A stretch of 64,000 bases of DNA from Escallonia rubra (lineage: Eukaryota; Streptophyta; Magnoliopsida; Escalloniales; Escalloniaceae), in NCBI GenBank assembly GCA_033065855.1, contig JAVXUO010002134.1, forward strand, positions 1-64,000. The letters are read 5' to 3'. Both the position numbers and the translations under genes were made by a program. Below, one piece after another: positions 1 to 10,531 of this stretch (its first letter is position 1; each line of letters starts with the position of its first letter). The notes under the pieces are model-generated. The model was given only the letters and a program-made list of their open reading frames with translations. It did not search any database and was not told where the DNA came from.

Positions 1-964
1 CACCGCATGTACCCCCGGTCGTTCCGATCAGTGACGAAGGGACAACAAGACAAAGAAAACGCGACACATTTCCGGGTACCGGCTGCAAGGCCCATGTGTA
101 TGCAGTACACCGGAAAAAAGAAAACCACTGGGTTGTGACGGGATTGGACTTGAGCCATAATCATCAGTTTTGCACCCCTAGTATGATTGGTCAAATTCAT
201 CAACACCGAGAAATACGCGGCGGCACAGAGACTGATTTCAACAATGGCCGACGCTAAAATCCCACCTTCTAAGATGATGGGGGTTTTCTCAGCCCAGGCT
301 GGGGGGATTGACAAGTTGAGTTTCAACGACGTAGACCTTCGAAATGAACTTCGTGCTCAGAAGAGAGAGTCTTTCGGTAGGAATGATGCTCAAGCTACCA
401 TTGATCTCTTCAGGTGCCTTCAGAGTGAGAATTCTGGATTTTTCTACAGTATCCAACTCGATGATGAGAACCGCCTTAGTACTATATTTTGGGCGGACCC
501 CCGTTCTTTAGCTGCTTACCTAAATTTTGGGGATGTTGTGACGTTTGACACCACATACCGCACCAATAAGTACTCTATGCCTTTTGCTCCGTTCACGGGG
601 GTGAACCACCACTTCAGTCAATCTCGAGAGGCTTTGAGAGCTTAGGGAGGAGAAGGAGGAGGATTTACGTGGTTATTTGGATTGGCTAAGCAATGTATCG
701 TATTCCGGCCACAAACCATCATCACCGACCAAGAAAAGGCAAGAAAAATGCAATCGCTAAGGTCCTTCAAGAACTCACCATGGCCTGTGCACGTGGCAAA
801 TAAGCAACAAATATCCCGAACGGCTGCACCATGAAATGCAAACATCCGGAATTAGACTGACATTTAATACATGTGTGAAGAAAATCTTGACGGAGATTGT
901 TCGAGGAATCTGGGCCACGTTAACGGACCACTACCTTTCCAGGAATCAACCGGGGGGAATCGTT
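1..964 (+). pseudogene. FAR1/FRS (Mutator-like) gene, 5' part, decayed and cut by the CACTA element
   Basis: FAR1/FRS proteins are domesticated or still mobile Mutator-type transposases. The reading frame enters from the left edge and shows a FAR1 DNA-binding core (TGCKAHVY at about 84-107, HWVVTGLDLSHNH at about 132-170). It shifts near 184-187, where four extra bases break the frame, and continues as 152 codons to a stop at 645, covering the start of the MULE transposase core (VVTFDTTYRTNKYSMPFAPFTGVNHH). After 645 the family's ITDQ motif is still readable (about 714-730), but in other frames with stops, so there are at least three frame breaks. It ends at the GTT target site (962-964). The other half resumes at 12832. 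The family call is firm and non-function is likely; whether it was a host FRS gene or a MULE transposase is open. Confidence 0.85.
962..964. repeat. Left target-site duplication of the CACTA element (GTT)
   Basis: GTT sits directly before the left terminal repeat and again directly after the right one at 12832-12834. Confidence 0.85.
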
Positions 965-984
965 TACTACAAGAAAAGACTCAA

Positions 985-1285
985 TTTGCGACGGACTTTT
1001 AGCGACGGACGAAATTCCGTCTCTAAAAGTCGTTTCAGCGACGGAACATACCCGTCGCTTAAAGTCCGTCGGTAAAACTATTTAACGACGGAATAATTCC
1101 GTCCGTAAAAATAACCGTCGGTGAAAGTAGGGTTTTGCCGACGGACTTTTACCGACAGAACACACCCGTCGGTAAAACTATTTAACAACGGAATAATACC
1201 GTCGGTAAAAATACCCGTCGGTGAAAGTTCGGTTTTGCCGACGGACTTTTACCGACGGGTATTTTCCGTCGGTAAAGGCTTTAAA
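985..1285. repeat. Left subterminal repeats of the CACTA element
   Basis: Many copies of GCGACGG, CCGACGG and their complement CCGTCG(G/C) occur in both orientations, including two roughly 100-bp near-copies (about 1081-1180 and 1181-1280). In En/Spm such subterminal repeats bind the TNPA protein; here that role is inferred from position. The left copies are mostly CCGTCGGT, while the right end is mostly GCGACGGA. Confidence 0.85.
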
Positions 1286-3291
1286 AAGATTAGATGTATT
1301 TCAAATTGAGGCAATTCAATTAGGGCACCAGCTTTCTCCCGAGCATCGACATCGTTTCCCGCGACACCGGCGACTTCCCCCGACACCGGCGAGCTCCCGC
1401 GACACCGGCGAGCTCCTGTGAACAGCCACGCGACACCGGCGAGCTCCTGTGAACAGCCATTTCAACCCACTACAGTGCTTGACAGTCGCGACTCGCGACC
1501 ACCCACGGTTCCGGCGAGCATCGACGACCACCCTACGACCCTTCTCACCTCCGGCAGCTTTGGATCGAATGTATGTCTCTTTGTCTTCTGTCTTCAATAT
1601 GTACGTTCTTGACTTTGCATTGTGCTGATATGATTTCATAGCAAGTGAACCTTGACCTCTGTGTGATATCGTAAGTCATTTCATTTTTTGGCGAAGTTCC
1701 TTAGAATAGAATTAAATTCGAGCGTGCAAACATTGACTTTTGTTTGTTGTTTTTGCCCTAGTTGGAAGTTACGTTATGTGACATGGTTATGGCATTACCG
1801 TTCCTTCATTTTGTCTGGTGATTCTGTTATTTTTTTTGTGCATTTTGACTCGAAAGTATTGAGACACACCCCACTAATCTCAGAATTCAGTAGGATCACG
1901 CGCAAGTTTCATTTGCCTTATGGTATAGAATGTGAGCATGAAATATTGACTTTACTCGTTGTTTTCCCGCCCTAGTTTTTACTTGTCAAGCTATACGTAC
2001 TTATTTGATCACAAATAATGGTTTGAGTTCAACTTAATGTTTAGCCGTTAGAGTTCTGTTTTGAGGAATTTGCTAAAAGTTAAACGAGACGAAAATTATG
2101 AAACCCTGGGAGTAGTATCTTTTAGCAGATTGGGCAGTTTAATTTGGTTTGACAGTTGAATTCGCAGCGATGAAGACTTTTCAGTACATTTGAGGGGTCC
2201 CTGTAATATGATTAGGAGATATTAGGGATTTAATGCTGGTGATCTAAAAGGAACCAATCCATTGGAGTTGGGCTCATGGTGGCTTGTTTCAAGGTTCATT
2301 CACGATAAATTCTGCGAAGATAACGGACCAAGTAAAACTCAAGCTTACTGAACTACACTTGATAAGGCAATAATTATATGAAAAACCAAGCTGCTACTGC
2401 AACGACAATTACAAGGGCTTGAAGTGTAGCATACTTCTGATATCTTCAAGAATTATCTTTAGACTAGCTATGCACATAAACTAAAGCTGGGCATGAACTA
2501 TATGTCCCAAAATCACAAAATTGCATTGAGCTACATGGGGTCTGCATATCTCTAGATGTGTAAAGCAATGGTTATTTGCTTTGTGAGGACACGTCAAGGG
2601 TCACAGGACCCGCATCAAATAGAACACTCAGGTTTCATCATAAACATGACCAGTCCAAATCAAGCGCCGACAAGGGTGCTCGCCTACATAATGTTTCTAT
2701 TGCCTTAAAGTCGTCAAATTTTAGGCAGGAGATCGACCATGGCTTCACGAGGCTTGCACAGAGCAACCAAAGGCTCGGCTTTGGGTATGTTGAGACCTGA
2801 CCCCTCCTTCATGTCGACCTCGTCTTTGCTCTCTCTCTCTCTCCCATTCAAAAGATTGAATCAAGTCCCCGAGTGCCAGCCCCCCCCTACACGCCTGCCC
2901 AAACTAGCCCCTGGACAAGCCCTCCTCCCAGCACCAAATGGAATCAGCTTATACCCTTCACCTCCCACTCTTCCAAATCTCTCAGGCTTAAATTCTGACG
3001 AGTCCCCCACAGCTCAGGGTCCCTGTGAATCGCCCATGAATTGACCAGCAACATTGTGCCTCGTGGTACATCAATTCCACAAACTGTGCTATCTTGCAAT
3101 GATTCGTGTGGCAGTAGAAATGGGGCAGGAGGATTTAGTCTCAGTGTCTCATCTGCGACATTCTAAAGGCTAAGTTTGATATCATAAAAAGTTATATTCC
3201 TAACTCTTTGTGTATTTAAGAAGAGTTTGATGAAGAGTTTTGTGTGCTCCTCGTGGCTGAGCTACTAATTAAGCCATAGTTTGATGAAGAT
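1286..3291. other. CACTA interior without a recognised gene; short GC-rich minisatellite
   Basis: About 1358-1460 repeats the unit GCGACACCGGCGAGCTCC several times, with two copies joined to CTGTGAACAGCC. The rest is AT-rich and shows no open frame with family resemblance. The short frames near 2576-3044 are low-complexity and are not called genes. Confidence 0.6.
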
Positions 3292-3323
3292 TTTTAGCGA
3301 CGGAATAGATTTTTAGCGACGGG
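3292..3323 (+). repeat. Internal pair of CACTA subterminal motifs
   Basis: TTTTAGCGACGG occurs at 3292-3303 and TTTTAGCGACGGG at 3311-3323. They match the motif of the element's ends but lie more than 2 kb inside, right at the edge of the AATTGAACCCTAA array. Confidence 0.7.
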
Positions 3324-4180
3324 TCTAATTGAACCCCTAATTAAACCCTAAATTGATTGCCCCAATCTAATCGAACCCTAAATTGAATGCCCTAATCCAA
3401 CCGAACCCTAAATTGAACTAATTGAACCCTAAATTGAATGCCTCAAATCAACCGAACCCTAAATTGAATCAATAGAGCCCCCTAATTGAACCCTAAATTG
3501 AAGTAATTGAATCCTAAATTGAATGACCTAATTGAATCGAATCCTAAATTAAACTAATTGAACCCCTAATTAAACCCTAAATTGATTGCCCCAATCTAAC
3601 CGAACCCTAATTGAACCCCAAATTGAACGCCCTAATCCAACCGAACCCTAAATTGAACTAATTGAACCCTAAATTGAATGCCTCAAATCAACCGAACCCT
3701 AAATTGAATCAATAGAACCCCCTAATTGAACCCTAAATTGAAGTAATTGAATGCCCTAATTGAATCGAATCCTAAATTAAACTAATTGAACCCCTAATTA
3801 AACCCTAAATTGATTGCCCCAATCTAACCGAACCCTAATTGAACCCCAAATTGAACCCCTAATCCAACCGAACCCTAAATTGAACTAATTGAACCCTAAA
3901 TTGAATGCCTCAAATCAACCGAACCCTAAATTGAATCAATAGAACCCCCTAATTGAACCCTAAATTGAACTAATTGAATCCTAAATTTAATGCCTCAAAT
4001 CAACCGAACCCTAAATTGAATCAATAGAACCCCCTAATTGTACCTAAATTGAAGTAATTGAACCCTAAATTGAATGCCCTAATCGAACCGAACCCTAAAT
4101 GAAACTAATTGAACCCTAAATTGAATGCCCTAATACAATCGAACCCTAAATTGAAATAATTCAAGCGCATCGGATATGTG
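3324..4180. repeat. Satellite-like array built on AATTGAACCCTAA
   Basis: The basic unit is a short AATTGAACCCTAA-like word. Larger blocks recur: the block at 3421 returns at 3661 (240 bp) and again near 3888 (about 227 bp). The words resemble the plant telomere unit CCCTAAA, but TTGA is always interposed, so this is not a telomeric tract. No coding potential is seen. Confidence 0.85.
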
Positions 4181-4600
4181 AATTTTGAACATTTTTTTCC
4201 CATTTGAACATTGATCATTTGTTTGATAATTTTAGGTTGTTAATTGTGCGTTTTAGAATTGTGATTATTGATCGATGATTTTAGGTTATTAGCTGTGCAT
4301 TTGAAGTAATTGCGATTATGAATTGATGATTTTAGGTTGTTAATTGATGATTTTAGATTGTGCATTGAGCATTTGAGATATTGAGATTATTGACGGAGGA
4401 TGGGACCCAATTGGATTGAATGTGTGATTTTTGTTAATTTTTATTGCATTGAGCATTTGAGAATTGAGAATTGAGATTGTTGACGGAGGATGGGACCCAA
4501 TTGGATTGAATGTGTGATTTTTGTTAATTTTTATTGCATTGAGCATTTGAGAATTGAGAATTGAGATTGTTGACGGAGGATGGGACCCAATTGGATTGAG
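4181..4600. repeat. 90-bp tandem repeat, about three copies
   Basis: TGACGGAGGATGGGACCCAA recurs at 4391, 4481 and 4571, an exact 90-bp step, linked by GATTTTTGTTAATTTTTATTGC. Shorter TGATTTTAGGTTGTTAATTG repeats precede it (4215-4370). No gene. Confidence 0.85.
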
Positions 4601-4713
4601 ATACCTGTTAGTTAGCGCAGACACGGACACCACGTCTGATCGACGGTGTCCGACATTTAGAAAACAAATTAACGTATGCCGATGTGTCCGGAGGTGCGTG
4701 TCGCTGGGCATCG

Positions 4714-4840
4714 GACACGTGTCCGGAGGTGTCGGACACGTGTCCAAAGGCGTCGGACACGTGTCGGTATGTGTCAGACACGTGTCGGTATGTGTCTGAC
4801 ACGTGTCCGGAGGTGTCAGAAACGTATCGGACACCATATC
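4714..4840. repeat. 21-bp tandem array of GACACGTGTC palindromes (G-box core)
   Basis: The palindrome GACACGTGTC begins at 4714, 4735, 4756, 4777 and 4798, exactly 21 bp apart, followed by a degenerate sixth copy at 4819. CACGTG is the G-box core bound by plant bZIP and bHLH factors. Regulatory use by the element is inference; the periodicity is seen directly. Confidence 0.85.
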
Positions 4841-4959
4841 GACACCCTATATGAGGTGTCGGAATTGAGGTTGTTGAATGTGCATTAAATTTAGGTTAGT
4901 TAGGTTAATGCGACATTTTTAGCATGCACCCCCTGGAATCTAATCGTGGCTCCAGCGCT

Positions 4960-5970
4960 GGCTATAATTAGCCCTAATTAGTCCTGATTAACAATATTTT
5001 AGTAAATCAATTAACCCTAATTAGCTCTAACGAGCCTAATTAGTTTTAATTAACCCTAAGAACCTGATAAAATTCAAATTAGCTGTAATTACCTCAAATT
5101 AGCCCAAATGAACCCAATTATGCGCATATTGATTGTAGTTAGCCTAATTAGTCATAATTTGCACTAACATAACCCAATTACGCCTAATTAGCGCTAGTTA
5201 GGACTAATCAACACTACTCGGCACAATTAAACCCTAATTAGGACTAAATAACCCTAATTAGTCCTAATCAACCCTAATTAGCTATAATTATCCGAAACTA
5301 GCCCTCATTAACATTAATTAGCCCTAACATAACCCAATTAAGCCTAATTAGCCCTAATTAGGACTAATCATCACTACTCGGCACAATTAAACCCTAATTA
5401 GGACTACATAACTCTAATTAGTCCTAATCAACCCTAGTCAGCTATAATTATCCGAAACTATCCCTCATTAACATTAATTAGCCCTAACATAACCCAATTA
5501 AGCCTAATTAGCCCTAATTAGGACTAATCATCACTACTCGGCACAATTAAACCCTAATTAGTCATAATCAACCCTAATTAGCTATAATTATCCGAAACTA
5601 GCCCTCATTAACATTAATTAGCCCTAACATAACCCAATTAAGCCTAATTAGCCCTAATTAGGACTAATCATCACTACTCGGCACAATTAAACCCTAATTA
5701 GGACTACATAACTCTAATTAGTCCTAATCAACCCTAGTCAGCTATAATCATCCGAAACTATCCCTCATTAACATTAATTAGCCCTAACATAACCCAATTA
5801 AGCCTAATTAGCCCTAATTAGGACTAATCATCACTACTCGGCACAATTAAACCCTAATTAGTCATAATCAACCCTAATTAGCTATAATTATCCGAAACTA
5901 GCCCTCATTAACATTAATTAGCCCTAACATAACCCAATTAAGCCTAATTAGCCCTAATTAGCCCTTGTAC
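4960..5970. repeat. Satellite-like array with a 300-bp higher-order unit
   Basis: GGACTAATCA(A/T)CACTACTCGG recurs at 5201, 5361, 5521, 5661 and 5821, spaced 160, 160, 140 and 160 bp. The block 5361-5660 is repeated almost exactly at 5661-5960, a 300-bp unit made of a 160-bp and a 140-bp monomer. The sequence is AT-rich, dominated by CCTAATTAG words, without open frames. Confidence 0.88.
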
Positions 5971-6294
5971 ATCCCATAATTACTCCATGTTGCCCAGAGA
6001 TGGTTCAATTACTCGTTCTTTACAAACCCTGCCTTCTTTATATTAATTGTTGTTTTGAGAAGTCCATTGGCAACGAGATGGTTCAACTCGTTGCCAACGA
6101 GTTCTATTTAATGTGGAATTGATAACATATGCAACGATCATTCTGCAGTTTTGATATTTCGGAAAGATTCTTGCATATCTTATCAATTTCTGAACACATG
6201 CATGCATAAAAACCCTTAGTTCCCGTTCAAAGGTACTCATTACAAAGTAATGCCTTGTAATGAGCCTTTGGATGTCCAGTTTGGACAGTTTGGA
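5971..6294. other. CACTA spacer, no gene seen
   Basis: Non-repetitive sequence between the satellite array and the foldback. GAGATGGTTCAA and AACTCGTT words recur locally. No convincing coding frame. Confidence 0.5.
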
Positions 6295-6558
6295 AAAGCT
6301 AATTGTTTATAAAACAGTATTTTGACTCATGCTTTATGTTCTATGTCGTGGATATTTGGTACACGTTCTCGTGTGTTTCTCCGGGTGCATACAGATCTGG
6401 TGTTCTAACATCCGTCAAACCTTCCTGAGCAAGGTTAGATGAATGTTAGAACACCTAATCGATGTGGTGTACTTGGAGAAATGCGGGGAGGTGCTGCCGA
6501 ATTTTCCACAGACATCGGACTAAGCATGAGTTATTCACTGTTTTATAAACATGTGCTT
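6295..6558 (+). ncRNA. Long imperfect foldback upstream of the TNPD gene (possible MIR-like or siRNA hairpin)
   Basis: The segment 6295-6421 pairs with 6433-6558. Shared blocks, read on both arms in the same order, include TGTTTATAAAACAGT, ACTCATGCTT, TTTCTCC and GGTGTTCTAACAT, with mismatches and small bulges spread along arms of about 125 nt and a loop of about 11 nt. This is the shape of a young plant miRNA or siRNA hairpin. It lies about 150 bp before the TNPD start codon and may be in its leader. Transcription and processing are unproven. Confidence 0.5.
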
Positions 6559-6706
6559 TTCTGAATGGGATAGGACCACTACCTGTTCAAGAGTGGAGGG
6601 GAAATATGTAGACGTGTTGTAACATTCATGCATTGATATTTACATCGGCAATGCTTAATCACTGGTCATTATTGAAGGTGGTATACAGTACGATAATTCA
6701 GTCGTC

Positions 6707-9700
6707 ATGTCAGTCGATCGAAGTTGGATGAAAAGGAAGAATGCTGAAGATTTTGAGTGTCGCGTTGACGAATTTCTCGACTTCGCTTATGCGCATCCTG
6801 CACATGTTGACCTTGATAAGATAAGGTGCCCGTGCGGTAGATGTGAGTTGTTGCACTGGAGAAAAAGAATTGAAGTAAAATGGCATCTTCGTCGGTACGG
6901 TTTTATGGGTGGATACACAAGGTGGACGCAGCACGGGGAAACGATAGTATTGTCGTCCAACCTGGCTAGTCAAACTGAAGTTAGGGAGGAGGCACGATAT
7001 GATTTTCGAGATATGATTATGGATGTTGGGCATGCTAATGTTGACTGGGGTAACGACAGGCCACAACCGCCGAACGAGGGGGCTCATCAGTTTTATGAGT
7101 TGTTGAGAGCTGCGGAAGAGCCGCTGTGGGATGGAGCTCCGAAACACACACGGCTGTCTGCGGTTAGTAGGTTATTACAGTTGAAATCAGACCACGGGCT
7201 GAGTGAGAAAGGTTTTAACGAGTTTGTTACCTTCATCAAAGAAATACTGCCCGAAAGTGAAAAGCTACCGCCGTCGTACTATGACGCGAAGAAGATGATG
7301 AGGAAACTTGGGTTGAGCTACGACCGGATAGATGCGTGCAATAACGATTGTGTATTATTCTGGAAAGAGAATAAGGATTTGTCATTATGTCCAGTGTGCT
7401 CTCATTCGAGGTACAAACCGGACAAAGGGAAGAAGAAAAACATTGCATGGAAGATATTGCGATATTTCCCGGTCACACCACGGCTTCAGAGAATGTACTA
7501 CTCCTCCAGTACGGCTGAACATATGAGGGCTCACCGTGAGACTCGCAGCAACGATGCCGATGTGCTGACACACCCAGCTGATGGAGAGGCGTGGAAGGAG
7601 TTTGACCGCAGGCATCCAGTTTTTGCTCAGGAAGTTCGGAATGTTAGACTTGGTCTGGCAACCGATGGGTTCAACCCTTTCGGTCAGTCTACCACGCCTT
7701 ACTCCTGTTGGCCTGTTATTATTGTCCCTTACAACCTTCCACCAGGCATGTGCATGAAGAAGCCGTATATGTTCTTGTCGTTGCTTATTCCGGGGCCGAA
7801 GAGTCCCGGTAAGGACATAGATGTGTATTTAAGGCCGTTGATTGATGAGTTAAAACAATTATGGAATCATGGAGTCGAAACATATGATGCATCCCTTAAA
7901 CAAAATTTTCAGATGAGGGCTGCTTTGATGTGGACTATACATGATTTCCCCGCATTGGGAATGACGTGTGGCTGGAGCACACATGGGAAGCTAGCATGCC
8001 CTGCTTGTATGGGCGTGAACCCCGGTCATACGTTAAAGCACGGCGGAAAGGCCTCGTGGTTCGGATGTCACCGTAAGCTTTTGCCACCGGGCCATCAGTT
8101 TCGTAGGCAGAAGGATAAATTTGACGGGACAATCGAGCGTGAGGTTGTCACGCTGGACTACCCATCTGGTGAAGAAGTACTCTCACACCTGGAGGCACTT
8201 GATACTGACATACCACACGGTAAGGGTGTGCCGGATCAGAAGATTGCAGGGTTCGGGAAAGAGCACAACTGGAGAAAATTTTGTATCTTCTGGGAGTTAG
8301 CCTACTGGAGGACGCTCGTTATCCGAAACAACATGGATGTGATGCATATTGAGAAGAACGTTTTTGATAATGTGTTCAACACAGTGATGAATTTCAAGGG
8401 CAAATCGAAAGATCACCTTAAAGCGAGAAGGGATCTACAACAGTTGGGTGTACGCCGTGAATTGCATCCTCGGACAGTCAGTGGGAGGACCATACTTCCG
8501 AAAGCACCTTACTGTCTAGACAAGAAACAAGTGGAGAAGGTCTGTCAGTGGGTTAAGAATTTGAAGCTTCCGGATGGGTTTGCGTCCAACATATCTCGTT
8601 GTTGCAATGTTTCGGAATGCAAGTTCCAAGGGATGAAGAGTCACGACTGCCACGTATTCATGGAGAGATTCATTCCTATTGCCTTCCGGGGACTGTTGCC
8701 ACGGGTTGTTTGCGAGACTTTGACTGAATTATCTCATTTCTTTCGAGATATATGCTCTTCTACGATCCGGGTGAGTAACATGGAAGTGCTTGAGAAGAAC
8801 ATTGTGGTGACGATTTGCAAGCTGGAGAAAATCTTCCCACCTTCGTTCTTTGATTCAATGGAGCATCTGCCTGTTCACTTGGCATATGAAGCTAAAATGG
8901 GTGGACCCGTGCAATATCGGTGGATGTATCCCTTCGAGAGGTAATCCTTAAATTGTTACAGTTGTTCGTTTACACTTAATGCGACATCTGTTATCATTGA
9001 TATTCCACCTAACTCGATTCCCTAAACTTCTAGGTTCATGTTCCATTTAAAGAAAAAAGTCCGTAATAAGGCTCGGGTTGAGGGCTCAATTGCGGAGGCT
9101 TACGTAATGGAAGAACTTGTAAACTTTTGTAGTCAATATTTCGGTTCGGATGTTGGTACAAGGTTAAATCAACTAGGCCGAAATGATCCCGGAGCAAGCA
9201 CAAATTTGGAAGGGCAATTGTCAATATTCAAGCAGTCAGGTAGTCCGTTCGGCCGAACGTATACTCGATGGCTAACAGATGAAGAGTACAATGCTGCAAC
9301 AATATATGCCCTTCTAAATTGCGATGAAGTTTCGGCATTCGTTGAGTAAGTTAAAGTCTTAATTCACTTACATTGATGTACATAATTGAAAGTGTGTTAA
9401 GCGAGTTAGATGCATATTGGTTTGCAGTGAGTTCGATGCGGAATCTTTAATCACTGATCCCGCTGGACTTGAATCTCACCGGAAGTCACAATTTGTACAG
9501 TGGTTCAAAAATCGTGTAAGATTATTTAACGAAATTATATTATGTGTTATATACAGTTCTGTGGCCAATTAGTATACTGATTTATCCCTAATGTTTACCG
9601 TCATCTATAATAGGTTCAGTCAATGGATAGACCAGTGGCCTCCTGCTTGAAATTACTAGCCGAAGGCCCTAACAAACAAACATCCTGTTACGGAGGTTAT

Positions 9701-10363
9701 ATCATCAACGGGTTTAGGTTTAACGTAAAAGATGATGACCGAACAAAACAAACCCAAAACAGTGGAGTCTTGGTCAACGGCGACTGTTATGCCGAGAATT
9801 GCATGGATTTTTACGGAGAGTTAGATGAGATTGTTGAGCTAACATATCTGGGTTCCCAAAACCGCCTGGTAATGTTCAAGTGTACGTGGTTCGATGTCAC
9901 ATGCAGTAGAGGAATCCGTGTTAGCTCTCAAGGGATTGTAGATGTCAATGTCAAGTCAAGACTTGCATCAGACGAGCCATTTGTGTTTGCTAGTCAAGCT
10001 GTACAAGTCTTTTACGCGGAGGACGTCGCCAATCCCAAATCTCATTGGTATACAACTATCAAGTCCAAGAAATTGCCCGTGACATATGACAGTGAGCTAG
10101 ACTCCTTTCAAGCCGACCAACCACGTGTCTTGTTCCCTGTTGAGGTCAACAACGAGGAGGACGATCTTCCTCTTCCAACAACACTTCTTGTGGGAGAAGA
10201 AGTCGTATATGATGACGCGGAAGATGTTGAAAGTGTTGGAGATGATGTGACCGAGTCTACTGATGAAGAGGATGAATTAGAAGATGAAGAGGACGACGAG
10301 TCCCACGAAGAAGAGGGCGACGAGGATAGTGATGAAGATGATTCGCAAACTGAAAATGATTGA
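6707..10363 (+). CDS. CACTA transposase, TNP2/TNPD type (four exons)
   Basis: Likely catalytic transposase of the CACTA element, acting in the nucleus on the element's ends. Proposed exons are 6707-8940, 9034-9345, 9428-9515 and 9614-10363, all with GT-AG borders and consistent phases, giving 1127 residues. The N-terminus has a Cys-rich Transpos_assoc-like zinc motif (KIRCPCGRCELLHW) at about residues 44-57. The transposase_21/tnp2 core follows (for example MWTIHDFPALGMTCGWSTHG and LACPACMG), then MDVMHIEKNVFDN. A DUF4218-like part (LPVHLAYEAKMGGPVQYRWMYPFER) spans the first intron. A DUF4216-like part (YGGYIINGFRF) lies in exon 4, and the C-terminus is very acidic (about 10195-10360). No stop or frameshift is seen. 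Domain names are from memory of the families; exon borders are inferred. Confidence 0.92.
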
Positions 10364-10439
10364 CTTGTAATGTTGTAACATCACGGGAAAAATGTAGTAA
10401 CATTTTAGAACTTGGTGTTTATTGATGTGTTTTTGCACA

Positions 10440-10466
10440 TTCGTTCATATATATATATATATATAG
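10440..10466. repeat. (TA)n microsatellite between the two CACTA genes
   Basis: A run of TA dinucleotides lies just after the TNPD stop, in the short gap before the second gene. Confidence 0.8.
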
Positions 10467-10531
10467 TGCCGATGATGATTTATGCCTAAATTATTGTTTT
10501 TCACGTGTTAATGTCTTTGTATATAATCTAT

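Noticed and set aside
3324-4180. CCCTAAA words suggesting a telomere or interstitial telomeric tract
   Set aside because: CCCTAAA is always followed by TTGA and the larger unit is 227-240 bp, so it is a satellite-like repeat.
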